Origin: Thalassospira xianhensis MCCC 1A02616
GTDB taxonomy: Bacteria; Pseudomonadota; Alphaproteobacteria; Rhodospirillales; Thalassospiraceae
Direction: 5' to 3'
DNA: 64,000 nucleotides
NCBI RefSeq assembly: GCF_003326475.1
Contig: NZ_JPWA01000019.1
Location: 1 to 64,000, forward strand
The notes under the pieces were generated by a model. The model was not told the origin of the DNA and did not search any database. It was given only the letters and a program-made list of their open reading frames with translations. A program made the position numbers and the translations under genes. Positions within the stretch are counted from its first letter, which is position 1, and every line of letters begins with the position of its first letter. This document shows positions 1-8,772 of the stretch, piece after piece.

Positions 1-822
1 GCGCCATTCGGATCGGGCGGCGGCAACCTGTGCGCCCAGCAGCACAACAATCCAGGTCAGATACATCCATAACAGGAAGATCGGTACAATCGCCACGGCG
101 CCATAGATCGTCTGATAGGTCGGGAAATTAATAACGTAGTACCCGAACCCTTTTTTAAGCGCCTCGAACAATCCAGCCGCCACCAAGCCGCCCAAAATAC
201 CGTCAATGATCACGACAGAACGGTTCGGCATGCCGATAAATAAAAGCGAGAAGGCAATCGAGGATAGCAGGAAAGGGGCCAAAAACGTCAATTGCCCAAT
301 ATGTTCACCCAGCCCGTCGGCCCCGACCATATAGCGCATGGCAAAAATATAGGATGCCACCGAAAGACTCAGCCCCAGCAACATCGGCCCGACCGTCAGC
401 AAGGTCCAGAAAACGACGAGTTTCGCCAAAAGTTTGCGCGGAGTGGTAACGCGAAACACATCGTTCATCGCACCTTCGATCGCACCAAGCAGCATGACCG
501 CGGTCAAGGCCAGCACAATCGTGCCCACCGCTGTCATCTGTCCGGTATTCTGAAGGAAATTGCTGAGGTAACCTGTCACCTGTTCGCCAGTTTCGGGCAG
601 AAAATTGTTCAGGACCACGCCCATGATCTGGTCCTTCCACTGTTCAAAAACCGGGAAGGCCGATAATACCGTAAGCGCAACAGCAAGGAACGGAACCATG
701 GCAAGAAGGGTTGTATAAGAAAGCCCCGCTGCGCGTTCGACGGATTTGTCATGCACAAATCGCATAATGGCGTAGCGCCAAAATCCAGTGCGGTCCTTAA
801 GTAATTGCCCGATTGGAACCAT
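1..822 (-). CDS. YihY/BrkB-family inner-membrane protein (3' end outside window)
   Basis: The minus-strand frame reads from an ATG at 822 to the window edge without a stop, giving about 274 residues; the C-terminus lies outside. The N-terminus contains SVERAAGLSYTTLLAMVPF, typical of YihY/BrkB proteins, which were once misnamed ribonuclease BN. Several hydrophobic segments follow, including a stretch ending in IFLLWMYLTWIVVLLGAQV. The family consists of multi-pass inner-membrane proteins of uncertain function, possibly transport or envelope related. It is transcribed away from fabI, so the roughly 200 bp between them must hold two divergent promoters. Family assignment is confident; function is not known. 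Confidence 0.85.
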   Translation of the reverse strand, partial: MVPIGQLLKDRTGFWRYAIMRFVHDKSVERAAGLSYTTLLAMVPFLAVALTVLSAFPVFEQWKDQIMGVVLNNFLPETGEQVTGYLSNFLQNTGQMTAVGTIVLALTAVMLLGAIEGAMNDVFRVTTPRKLLAKLVVFWTLLTVGPMLLGLSLSVASYIFAMRYMVGADGLGEHIGQLTFLAPFLLSSIAFSLLFIGMPNRSVVIIDGILGGLVAAGLFEALKKGFGYYVINFPTYQTIYGAVAIVPIFLLWMYLTWIVVLLGAQVAAARSEWR

Positions 823-1023
823 TAAACACTTATCCCTGCACGATTTCTGGTTATAGTGTAATTGATCAACAGGATAACGTGACCGCACAAGATAAAACAG
901 GCCAGATTGACCTTGGCTTCGCTTTGTGTAGGATGCGCCCAATGTCAAATGCCTCCTGTGTGGGCCACAGCTTTGTTCCGCGCTGCCCCGCACCAGAGAG
1001 AGATCGTGGGAACGAGAGGGAAA

Positions 1024-1854
1024 ATGAGCTTTTCCGCCGAAAACATTTCTGGCCTTATGGCTGGCAAGCGTGGCCTGATCATGGGCGTCGCGAACGATAA
1101 ATCGATTGCCTGGGGAATTGCGCGTACCGTGGCCGCCGCTGGCGCCGAGGTTGCCTTCACCTATCAGGGCGAAGCACTTGAAAAGCGCGTCCGCCCATTG
1201 GCGGAGTCTGTTGGCAGCGACACCGTTCTGCCCTGCGACGTGACCGACGCGGCCAGCATGGATGCCGTTTTTGAAACTTTGAAAGAAAAATGGGGCAAGC
1301 TGGACTTCGTCGTGCACGCCATCGGTTTTTCCGACAAAAACGAACTTCGTGGCCGCTATGTCGATACATCGCCTGAAAACTTCGCGCTTTCAATGAACAT
1401 TTCGGTCTATTCCTTTACCGCGATTGCCCAGCGCGCGGAAAAGCTGATGACCGATGGCGGTTCGCTTCTGACCCTGTCCTATTACGGAGCGGAAAAGGTG
1501 ATGCCGCATTACAACGTCATGGGCGTTGCCAAGGCTGCCCTTGAAGCCAGCGTGAAATATCTTGCCAATGACTTGGGTCCGGATCGCATCCGTGTGAATG
1601 CCATTTCGGCAGGCCCGATGAAGACTCTTGCCGCGTCGGGCATTGGCGATTTCCGCTATATTCTGAAATGGAATGAATACAATTCGCCGATGCGTCGCAA
1701 CGTTACCCTTGATGATGTTGGCGGGTCGGGTCTGTATTTCCTTTCGGACCTGTCAACTGGTGTCACCGGCGAAACCCATCATGTCGATTGCGGGTATCAC
1801 ACCGTTGGCATGAAACAGGCAGACGCACCGGATATCAATGTTCAGAAATCCTGA
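1024..1854 (+). CDS. fabI: Enoyl-[acyl-carrier-protein] reductase (NADH), FabI
   Basis: This enzyme catalyses the last reductive step of each fatty-acid elongation cycle, reducing trans-2-enoyl-ACP with NADH in the cytoplasm. The 276-residue product has the FabI-type Rossmann start (GLIMGVANDKSIAWGIA). Its active site matches the family, with Tyr153 and Tyr163 ten residues apart and Lys170 in a Y-x6-K arrangement; SAGPMKTLAASGI forms the flexible substrate loop. A longer reading from 907 is open, but the ATG at 1024 follows GAGAGGGAAA and begins exactly at the family N-terminus, so I chose it. A hairpin terminator lies just downstream, before aroC. FabI is the usual target of triclosan-type inhibitors. 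Confidence 0.96.
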   Translation: MSFSAENISGLMAGKRGLIMGVANDKSIAWGIARTVAAAGAEVAFTYQGEALEKRVRPLAESVGSDTVLPCDVTDAASMDAVFETLKEKWGKLDFVVHAIGFSDKNELRGRYVDTSPENFALSMNISVYSFTAIAQRAEKLMTDGGSLLTLSYYGAEKVMPHYNVMGVAKAALEASVKYLANDLGPDRIRVNAISAGPMKTLAASGIGDFRYILKWNEYNSPMRRNVTLDDVGGSGLYFLSDLSTGVTGETHHVDCGYHTVGMKQADAPDINVQKS

Positions 1855-1875
1855 TCCGAACATGATATGATCTTG

Positions 1876-1906
1876 CGGGCTGCCTTGCTGGCAGCCCGTT
1901 TTGTCT
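1876..1906 (+). terminator. Rho-independent terminator after fabI
   Basis: A perfect 9-bp stem (CGGGCTGCC / GGCAGCCCG) with loop TTGCT is followed by TTTTGTCTT. It separates fabI from aroC, which starts 29 bp downstream, so aroC probably has its own promoter or depends on readthrough. Confidence 0.8.
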
Positions 1907-1934
1907 TCAAACACCTGAATTCTGGATATCGGAA

Positions 1935-3026
1935 ATGGCTGGCAACAGTTTTGGCTCCCTGTTTCGCTTCACCACCTTTGGCGAAAGCCACGGCCCGGCG
2001 ATTGGCTGCGTCGTTGACGGAGTGCCGCCGCTTCTTGATCTGACCGAAGAAGACATCCAGCAGTTTCTTGAAAAACGCAAACCGGGCCAGTCGCGCTTTA
2101 CCACCCAGCGCCGCGAACCCGATCAGGTCAAGATTCTGTCAGGCGTGTTCGAAGGTAAAACCACCGGCACACCTATCGGACTTCTGATCGAAAACGTTGA
2201 TCAGCGATCCAAGGATTACGGCGAGATTAAAAACCAGTTCCGCCCGGGCCATGCCGATTACACCTATTGGGAAAAATACGGCATTCGCGATTATCGTGGC
2301 GGCGGGCGTTCTTCGGCACGCGAAACCGCGATGCGGGTTGCCGCCGGGGCGATTGCGCGCAAAATCCTTGGCGATGACATCAAAATCCGCGGCGCCCTGA
2401 TCAAGATGGGCACCAAGGAAATCAATCGTGACAACTGGAACTGGGACGAGGTCGACAACAACCCGTTCTTCTGCCCCGATGCAGCCGCCGTTCCGGTTTT
2501 CGAAGAGTATCTTGATGGGCTGCGCAAAGATGGATCATCGGTCGGTGCCGTGATCGAGGTTGTCTGTTCCGGTGTTCCGATCGGGCTTGGCGATCCTGTC
2601 TATGACAAGCTTGATGCGGATCTGGCCAAGGCGATGATGACCATCAACGCCGTCAAGGGTGTTGAAATTGGCAACGGGTTTGAGGCCGCCGAACTGACTG
2701 GCATCGAAAATGCCGATGAAATGCGCATGGGCGAAGATGGCAAGCCGGTCTTTGGCTCCAACCATGCGGGCGGCATTCTGGGCGGGATTTCTTCCGGTCA
2801 GGATGTTGTGGTGCGCTTTGCCGTCAAACCGACCAGTTCGATCCTGACACCGCGCAAAAGTGTCGATATTTTCGGCAAGGATGTTGATGTGGTGACCAAG
2901 GGCCGACACGACCCGTGTGTCGGCATTCGTGCTGTTCCGGTCGGCGAAGCCATGGCTGCCATCGTTCTGGCCGATCATCTGCTGCGCCATCGCGGGCAGT
3001 GTGATGGCTGGAACCGCAATAAGTAA
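1935..3026 (+). CDS. aroC: Chorismate synthase
   Basis: Chorismate synthase carries out the seventh step of the shikimate pathway, converting EPSP to chorismate with reduced FMN as an essential cofactor. The 363-residue product has the family signature near the N-terminus ([15 protein letters not shown]), the conserved [20 protein letters not shown] segment around residues 97-116 followed by GGRSSARET, and FAVKPTSSI near the C-terminus. Length matches bacterial AroC. The ATG at 1935 directly begins the conserved N-terminus ([20 protein letters not shown]), so the start is secure. The neighbours are not other aromatic-biosynthesis genes. Confidence 0.97.
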   Translation: MAGNSFGSLFRFTTFGESHGPAIGCVVDGVPPLLDLTEEDIQQFLEKRKPGQSRFTTQRREPDQVKILSGVFEGKTTGTPIGLLIENVDQRSKDYGEIKNQFRPGHADYTYWEKYGIRDYRGGGRSSARETAMRVAAGAIARKILGDDIKIRGALIKMGTKEINRDNWNWDEVDNNPFFCPDAAAVPVFEEYLDGLRKDGSSVGAVIEVVCSGVPIGLGDPVYDKLDADLAKAMMTINAVKGVEIGNGFEAAELTGIENADEMRMGEDGKPVFGSNHAGGILGGISSGQDVVVRFAVKPTSSILTPRKSVDIFGKDVDVVTKGRHDPCVGIRAVPVGEAMAAIVLADHLLRHRGQCDGWNRNK

Positions 3027-3072
3027 TTCCGGCGGCATTATTTTCCTGAACTAGTCTGTCACAAGCGGGATC

Positions 3073-4143
3073 GTGCACCGTCAATGGTGCATGAACCCGA
3101 CATTGTACAAAGCCCTGATCATGCTAGCATCCAACAGCAAACCGGCATCGGCCACAAAGCCCGCCGGGCGGGATGGTGGCTTGGGCAATCGCACCGTCCT
3201 TTATGCCGATGAACCGGTCGATTTGCCCGATTGGGGAATTGCGGCCCTGCCCTCGATGATCCTTGGCGCGGCCCCGCAAAGCTGCCTTTTCGTTAGCGAC
3301 CTGACGGTCGAGGAACCCGATGACGAAACCGAAAGCAGTGCCGGAACGCCCGGTAACGCAGACACAACCCCGCTTGTCAAAGTATCCTTTTCGCTGACTG
3401 TCGACAGCGCACCTGGTGACAATTCCAAATTGATCCAGCGACAGATCACCTGGCGTCTTGCCATGCCGGCAAGCACCTTCCGGCAGATCACAACCAGCGC
3501 CAACAGCACCCCGGTGCGAGCCCCCGTGATCAGAACGAAGCTGGTTCTGCGCGGTGTTGTCTGTGATGTTGAACTTGGCCTGCTGGAAGTACCGGGCATT
3601 ACCCAACCTCTTCTGGTTGGGCGCGACACCCTGTCCGACCGCTTCCTGATCCGCCCTGATCATGATAAAGCCTCCCCGACCCCGTCGCCGACCGCAACGC
3701 TTTCGATCACGCCGGACGAGCCCGCCGCACCGGCAAAACCGGTTGATCCTGCTTCGACAACGGCACCCGCAACACCAGCAGAACCGGGAAAAGCACCGGA
3801 AACGAGTAACGCAGCGCCCCTATCCGCCACATCCAGCCTGGATATGACACCGGTACCGGTAACTCAGGAAAGCACGACATCCTCTGCGGCAGCATCGGCA
3901 GCCACTCCAACGCCTGCCCCCACCTCCGATACCGCGAACCCAGCCGCAAATCAGGATGCGGCACCTGCATCCGAAGCCGGTACGTCTGGCGGTAGCACAG
4001 CTGTGCCGGATGGCACCAACGGCAACGCAGCCCCGGTGCCACAACCACCCCCCGCGACACCATCGACGGACCAAGGGGGCGATGCTTCTGCTGCCTCGCA
4101 ACCGGTCGAAGCTGACAAGGCAACATCAACAACGCCTGCCTGA
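3073..4143 (+). CDS. Degenerate retropepsin-like protein with Ala/Pro/Thr-rich tail
   Basis: No close named family is recognised. Residues about 48-195 follow, block by block, the retropepsin-like zinc-protease family to which RimB (45958-46548 here) belongs. VDLPDWGIAAL aligns with IGFPDFDVPLM, and QPLLVGRDTLSDRFLIRP aligns with FPMLLGRTAMKAGRFLVQP. At the place of the catalytic D-T-G-A motif this protein has L64-G65-A66-A67, so the catalytic Asp is missing. Residues about 200-356 are low-complexity Ala/Pro/Thr/Ser with no predicted fold. There is no clear signal peptide or membrane segment. The start is uncertain: GTG at 3073 follows GCGGGA, and ATGs at 3091 or 3121 are alternatives. I infer a pseudoprotease with a binding or scaffold role. 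Confidence 0.6.
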   Translation: MHRQWCMNPTLYKALIMLASNSKPASATKPAGRDGGLGNRTVLYADEPVDLPDWGIAALPSMILGAAPQSCLFVSDLTVEEPDDETESSAGTPGNADTTPLVKVSFSLTVDSAPGDNSKLIQRQITWRLAMPASTFRQITTSANSTPVRAPVIRTKLVLRGVVCDVELGLLEVPGITQPLLVGRDTLSDRFLIRPDHDKASPTPSPTATLSITPDEPAAPAKPVDPASTTAPATPAEPGKAPETSNAAPLSATSSLDMTPVPVTQESTTSSAAASAATPTPAPTSDTANPAANQDAAPASEAGTSGGSTAVPDGTNGNAAPVPQPPPATPSTDQGGDASAASQPVEADKATSTTPA

Positions 4144-4279
4144 ATTCGCCAATCGCTTTTCATCACAAATTGCATGAGGGCGTTGATTTTTGGGCCAAAG
4201 CCGCTATCTCGCTTTTATTAGGCAGACCGCATTCCACGTGCGGCTAGATGCCTGATGGTGATGAAAGGGGCAATACCGC

Positions 4280-4912
4280 ATGCCGTTATCAGGACGTGAG
4301 CAAAGTCATGCCATACCAACCCGCCGCAGCCTGTTGCAAGGCTGGCTTGCCGCCAGCGCGACCGGCATTTCCGGCATTTCCATGGGGATGTTTGCGCCAA
4401 TCTTGCGCGCCCAGCCCATAAAACGCGACATCACGCCATCCTGTGGCACCGATGATGAGCCAACCCGCAGCAGCACCGAAGGCCCGTTTTACAGCAAGCA
4501 GCCCCCGGAAAAATCCGATTTTCGTGCCGATGCGGATGGCGATCCAGTCACTCTGATCGGGTTTGTCCTGACCCGCGATTGCCAGCCGGTTAGTGGCGCA
4601 ATCGTCGATCTTTGGCATGCCAATCGCGACGGCGAATATGACAATCGCGGTTTCCGGCTGCGCGGTTATCAGAAAACCGATGCCAAAGGTCGGTACTTTT
4701 TCGAAACCATCCGCCCCGCCGAATATGGCAGCCGCACGCCGCACTATCACGTCAAGGTGCGAAACGGGGATGACCGGGTTCTGACCACGCAGCTTTACTT
4801 CCCCGGTGAAGCCCGAAACGAGCGGGACTTTCTGTTTAATCCGGCGCTGCTGATGGATGTTCAAAAGGCATCTGACGGTGATATCGCGCGGTTCGATTTT
4901 GTTCTGGCCTGA
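4280..4912 (+). CDS. Tat-exported intradiol ring-cleavage dioxygenase-like protein
   Basis: The 210-residue protein belongs to the protocatechuate/catechol intradiol dioxygenase family, non-haem Fe(III) enzymes that cleave catechols between the hydroxyls. The expected iron ligands are visible: Tyr120 (in WHANRDGEYDN), Tyr149 (PAEYGS) and the H-x-H pair His155/His157 (TPHYHVKV). The N-terminus carries a twin-arginine motif (PTRRSLLQG) followed by a hydrophobic stretch, so folded export to the periplasm is expected, unlike cytoplasmic PcaGH. There is no second subunit and no beta-ketoadipate pathway gene nearby, so the substrate is unknown. It is followed by a TetR gene after 134 bp. Family is confident; physiological role is open. 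Confidence 0.85.
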   Translation: MPLSGREQSHAIPTRRSLLQGWLAASATGISGISMGMFAPILRAQPIKRDITPSCGTDDEPTRSSTEGPFYSKQPPEKSDFRADADGDPVTLIGFVLTRDCQPVSGAIVDLWHANRDGEYDNRGFRLRGYQKTDAKGRYFFETIRPAEYGSRTPHYHVKVRNGDDRVLTTQLYFPGEARNERDFLFNPALLMDVQKASDGDIARFDFVLA

Positions 4913-4994
4913 TTCAGGCGTTTTCCGGCGAATTCCGATACCAAGAATCCTTTTGCAGGCATTTTTGGCTTGCATTTTGCGGCGCCAGGCATTT

Positions 4995-5013
4995 ATGTTA
5001 ACAACATTAACAT
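4995..5013. promoter_or_regulatory. Probable TetR operator
   Basis: ATGTTAACAACATTAACAT is a perfect 7-bp inverted repeat (ATGTTAA / TTAACAT) with a 5-bp spacer, 34 bp upstream of the TetR start codon. Size and position fit an autoregulatory TetR-dimer operator. Assignment to this regulator is inference from position. Confidence 0.6.
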
Positions 5014-5046
5014 AGTCAAAAATACAAGAAACCGGAATACGAGTTT

Positions 5047-5652
5047 ATGGGAAAGTACCACCACGGTGACGTCCGCAATGTCCTGCTGCAACAAGCCGAA
5101 AACATCCTGAACGAAGAAGGCCCGAGCGGGCTTTCACTGCGGCGGCTGGCGCGGCTTACCGGTGTTTCGGAAGCAGCGCCTTATCGCCATTTTGACGGTA
5201 AGGATGGCATTTTGGCGGCAGTGGCGATTGATGCGTTTGAACGCTTTGCCGAACGGCTGGAAAATGTCGCGGCAAATGTCCAGAAGCACGAAGAACGGAT
5301 CATGGCGCTTGGTGCGGCCTATGTGCATTTCGCAGTCGATTTCCCGCAGCATTTCCGCCTGATCTTTGGCCGGGAACGCCCGCCACTGGATCAATATCCA
5401 GAGCTCCGCGAGGCAGCGGACAATGCGTTTGATGTTTTGCAGCGCGCCGTTACATCGGTTAATCGTCGTGCCGATATGACCCTGAACGAGGCCGCCACCG
5501 CCTATAACCGCGCCCTTGCGGCATGGAGCCGTGCACACGGCATCGCCATGCTGGTGATTGACGGCATGATCGTCCCGCCTGCCGATCAGGAACTCGATGA
5601 TTTTGTGTTGGGGCTTCTTGCCGAAGACCTGACAGCCCCTGAAAATTCCTGA
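5047..5652 (+). CDS. TetR/AcrR-family transcriptional regulator, WHG-domain type
   Basis: The 201-residue protein has an N-terminal TetR helix-turn-helix (about residues 22-55: LSLRRLARLTGVSEAAPYRH, then FDGKDGILAAV) and a C-terminal ligand domain of the WHG type, seen in WSRAHGIAMLVIDGMI around residues 160-175. Proteins of this class repress their own or adjacent genes until a small hydrophobic effector binds. The palindrome at 4995-5013 lies in its promoter region. The DUF2269 gene starts 32 bp downstream and is probably co-transcribed, so it is the most likely target together with self-repression. Confidence 0.9.
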   Translation: MGKYHHGDVRNVLLQQAENILNEEGPSGLSLRRLARLTGVSEAAPYRHFDGKDGILAAVAIDAFERFAERLENVAANVQKHEERIMALGAAYVHFAVDFPQHFRLIFGRERPPLDQYPELREAADNAFDVLQRAVTSVNRRADMTLNEAATAYNRALAAWSRAHGIAMLVIDGMIVPPADQELDDFVLGLLAEDLTAPENS

Positions 5653-5684
5653 TCCCGATATCCGCAATTCAAAGGCCGCCAAAG

Positions 5685-6154
5685 ATGGAATACACCACCG
5701 TCAAATTCATTCACCTTCTGGGTGCCGTGCTGTTTCTGGGCAATATCATCGTCACCGCAGTCTGGAAAAGCCTGGCGGACCGTACGAAAAATCCAGTGAT
5801 CATTGCCTTTGCCTGCCGGCTGGTGAACGTCACCGATCTGGCTTTTACCGCCTTTGGCGCGGCACTGGTGGTGATTGGCGGTGTCGGGCTGTTTCATGCC
5901 GGCGGCACTTCACTTTCCGAGAGCCCGCATCTGACGATGGGTATCAGTCTGTTTGCGATGGCGGCTGTGCTGTGGCTGGTCGGGCTTTTGCCCTTGCAGC
6001 TCTATATGTCGCGGATTGCCGCCCAAACGGTGGGGCGGCGGGCGAAGCCGCCATGCCGGTGGCCTATGACAAATGCGTAAAGCTTTCGACGATGCTGGGC
6101 ATTGCGGCAACGTTGCTGCCGGTCGGTACGCTTTGGTTCATGATCGCCCGTTAA
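5685..6154 (+). pseudogene. DUF2269-like membrane protein gene, frameshifted
   Basis: The 5' part (MEYTTVKFIHLLGAVLFLGN...) reads as a DUF2269-type integral membrane protein with about three hydrophobic segments as far as LPLQLYMSRIAAQ near position 6030. After that the frame runs into an unrelated Arg/Pro tail that stops at 6080. The natural continuation, including the last hydrophobic segment (LGIAATLLPVGTLWFMIAR), is in the frame one base back and ends at 6154. The break falls around a G-rich run (GGTGGGGCGGCGGG), consistent with loss of one base. It may be a true inactivating mutation or a homopolymer sequencing error. Rejoined, the protein would be about 156 residues. Function of the family is unknown. 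Confidence 0.7.
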
Positions 6155-6157
6155 CGC

Positions 6158-7054
6158 CTATAACGTGCGGCGGCGCCGGGTCGCGATCAAAAGGGCCACG
6201 ACCACCGCCGCACTGCCCATGATATGCCACTGATTAAGCATCTCGCCCAAAATCACCGCCCCAAGGATCGAGGCAACAAAGGGCTGCAACAGCAGAATCA
6301 TTGATCCGGTGGCTTCATCCACGCGCTTAAGCCCGACCGATACCATTCCCTGCCCGATAACATGCACCAGCATCGCAAGCCCGATCAGCGCCAGCCAGCC
6401 TGTCATATGGGGTGGCAGAACGAAGTTTCCCTTTATCAGCATCATCACGCCAAGGGCGATCATGGTGGTCAGGGTGCTCCAGAACATGATTGATACCGCG
6501 CTGTGATTACGGCGCAGACGGCTGATGACAATCAGATAACCGGCATAGAAAAAGGCGGCCAGAACGGCAAAGGCATCGCCGCGCATGGATCCGGCGCCGG
6601 TTTCACTGGCGCGAAACAGGAAATAGCCGCCAATAACGGCAAACGGCACCCCGCACCAGAACATCACTCCGGGTTTGCGCGCAATGCCAAACAGGCCAAG
6701 GAACCCGATAATCACGGGGGCAAGGTTGTTAAGCAAAATCGCATTGCCGACCGTCGTCATTTCAATTGCCATATGGCAGGCAACAAGGTCGGCTGCGAAG
6801 AAAAGACCGGCAAGGATCATCAAACCCGTATCACCACGCTTGCGCGCGGAAACACCATTTCCGTTGGCCGGTTTTGATGATCCTGCCGGCATCAAAAAGA
6901 CGGTCGCGCCCAACACGGGGGCTGCGAGCGCGACACGCCAGAAAGCCGAGGCATCGGGTGACACACCGCTATAACGCACGAAAATCGGACCAAGCCCCAT
7001 CAGGATTGCAGCCACAACAAGGGTCGCAATAGCCCAGAATGATGACTGAGCCAT
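6158..7054 (-). CDS. EamA/DMT-family transporter
   Basis: A drug/metabolite-transporter superfamily permease of 298 residues and about ten transmembrane helices in two EamA repeats; the second starts near MRGDAFAVLAAFFYAGYLIVISRLRRN. Such proteins usually export amino acids, nucleosides or other small metabolites through the inner membrane. I chose the ATG at 7054 (MAQSSFWAIATLVVAAILMG) because it follows AAGGATT at good spacing and starts just before helix 1. An ATG at 7156 would add 34 mostly polar residues. It is divergent from a LysR regulator (start 7287), which is the classic exporter/regulator arrangement. The substrate cannot be read from the sequence. Confidence 0.88.
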   Translation of the reverse strand: MAQSSFWAIATLVVAAILMGLGPIFVRYSGVSPDASAFWRVALAAPVLGATVFLMPAGSSKPANGNGVSARKRGDTGLMILAGLFFAADLVACHMAIEMTTVGNAILLNNLAPVIIGFLGLFGIARKPGVMFWCGVPFAVIGGYFLFRASETGAGSMRGDAFAVLAAFFYAGYLIVISRLRRNHSAVSIMFWSTLTTMIALGVMMLIKGNFVLPPHMTGWLALIGLAMLVHVIGQGMVSVGLKRVDEATGSMILLLQPFVASILGAVILGEMLNQWHIMGSAAVVVALLIATRRRRTL

Positions 7055-7286
7055 CAGCTTTAATCCTTCTTCTCGCTGCGCAATATCCGTGGTGGCGGAG
7101 GGAGTAACAGATGTACTTCCGGCATTGCGAAGGATGTCAGGTAAGGCACGCGGCATGGTCTGGTCTTTCGAAACGATAGCGAGGTGCAGGTTGTGCAAAA
7201 TGCGCCCTGGCTGATAGCGCTTATCTTGCAGCGGTGCTATATCGATGTGAAATTGGTTCGCCTTATTGTCGGGATAAATTGCGCTT

Positions 7287-8216
7287 ATGGCTCTTCTGAA
7301 TGTCGATATCGATCTGCTCAGAACGTTTCTGACCGTGCTGGATACCCAAAGTTTCACACGCACGGCTGAGCGCCTTTTGCGCACGCAACCCGCCATCAGC
7401 CAGCAGATCAAAAAGCTTGAAGATACCGTTGGCGCACCGTTGATCACGCGCGATCGCAATGCCATTACCCCGACCACAACCGGACTTGTCGTCAAATCCT
7501 ATGCCGAGGGGATTATCGGTCTGAATGACAAGATGCTGGCCGATCTTCTTGATGCGGCACCGGCCGTGCTGCGCATCGGGCTTCCCGACGATTATGCCGC
7601 GATCTATCTGCCGGAAATCCTGCGGATTGCGGCCCTGCGCCTGCCGGAAACTGAAATCAGCTGCCATGCCGATATCAGCCGCAATCTTGGCAAACGGGTC
7701 GCCAATGGCGACCTTGATCTGGCGATTCTGACCGCCGATCCCGAAACGCCCAGCCTGCATGTGACATCCGAACCACTGGTCTGGGTGGCGGATGCCGGGT
7801 TTGATCATCAGGCACGTCCGCTTCGCCTGTCGATGTTCCATGATGGCTGCGTGATTCGCCGTTCCGTGACCGAAGTCCTGTCGCAACAGAATATCGCCTT
7901 TCGCATCAGCCACAGCAGCGACTCCAATTCGATGATCATCACGGCAATTGATGGCGGTCATGCGCTGGGGGCGATGCCACGCTGTACGGCTGAATATGCC
8001 GGAATGCAGATTGTTGATGATCCATCCTTACCGCCACTGCCAAAGATCGACATCGCGCTTCTGGTGCGCGAACAGGCCAATCCTGCGGTTCGGGAACTCG
8101 CCCTTGGTGCGATTGCGGCCCTTGCCCCGTCAACACCAGCAGATAGCGACGGAGACAATCACAGTCTGACCGGCACAATTGCGCCTGCCATGGCTCCGGC
8201 TTCTTCCACCATATGA
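7287..8216 (+). CDS. LysR-family transcriptional regulator
   Basis: This is a 309-residue LysR-type regulator. The N-terminal winged helix is clear (LLRTFLTVLDTQSFTRTAER, then LRTQPAISQQIKKLED), and an effector-binding domain of the periplasmic-binding-protein fold follows from about residue 95. It is divergent from the DMT exporter gene across a 232-bp gap, so it probably controls that exporter and itself. The last 30 or so residues (PADSDGDNHSLTGTIAPAM) are polar and poorly conserved-looking. The effector is unknown. Confidence 0.92.
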   Translation: MALLNVDIDLLRTFLTVLDTQSFTRTAERLLRTQPAISQQIKKLEDTVGAPLITRDRNAITPTTTGLVVKSYAEGIIGLNDKMLADLLDAAPAVLRIGLPDDYAAIYLPEILRIAALRLPETEISCHADISRNLGKRVANGDLDLAILTADPETPSLHVTSEPLVWVADAGFDHQARPLRLSMFHDGCVIRRSVTEVLSQQNIAFRISHSSDSNSMIITAIDGGHALGAMPRCTAEYAGMQIVDDPSLPPLPKIDIALLVREQANPAVRELALGAIAALAPSTPADSDGDNHSLTGTIAPAMAPASSTI

Positions 8217-8312
8217 AAAGACTTTTTATGCGGTTGATTGCCCGATAACGACGCCCATAAGATGCCCCGGCAAGAAACAGCCGTTTCAATAACATCCTGC
8301 CGGAGACGCCCG

Positions 8313-8741
8313 ATGCTGACCATCAAACGCCTGTCGATCGACGATGCCAAAATACTGATCGAAGGCGCACGCAATCGCGCCACCGAAATCGGTATTCCCA
8401 TGTGCATTGCCATCACCGATGAATCCGGTATCCTGATTGCCTTTGAACGCATGGACGGTGGTAAAGTCACCAGCACAACCATCGCCCAGGACAAGGCATT
8501 CACCGCAGCGGGCGCGCGCAAGGCGACCCACGAATATGCAGCGAGCGCCCAGCCCGGCATGGTGGCATTTGGTATCGATTCCGAATGTGGCGGTCGCCTG
8601 TCGATTGTGGCCGGTGGTTTGCCGGTATCGGTCGATGGGGATGTTGTCGGCGGGATCGGTGTCAGTTCCGGCACCCCGCCGCAGGATCAGGATTGTGCCC
8701 AGGCCGGTATTGATCATTTCCTGAAAGTGATCGGTAAATAA
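8313..8741 (+). CDS. GlcG/HbpS-family small protein
   Basis: The 142-residue product matches the GlcG/HbpS (haem-degrading/DUF336) family: MCIAITDESGILIAFERMDG followed by a Lys/Ala-rich helix (AQDKAFTAAGARKAT) and the glycine-rich end VVGGIGVSSGTPPQDQDCA. Members form octamers. Some bind haem or corrinoids; others occur beside glycolate, propanediol or aromatic catabolic genes without a known role. A longer reading from 8238 is open, but the ATG at 8313 follows GGAG and begins the family domain. Its upstream neighbour is the LysR gene, which might control it. Function remains open. Confidence 0.85.
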   Translation: MLTIKRLSIDDAKILIEGARNRATEIGIPMCIAITDESGILIAFERMDGGKVTSTTIAQDKAFTAAGARKATHEYAASAQPGMVAFGIDSECGGRLSIVAGGLPVSVDGDVVGGIGVSSGTPPQDQDCAQAGIDHFLKVIGK

Positions 8742-8772
8742 GCCCATCACTATTGGCGGGAATCGGCGTTGA

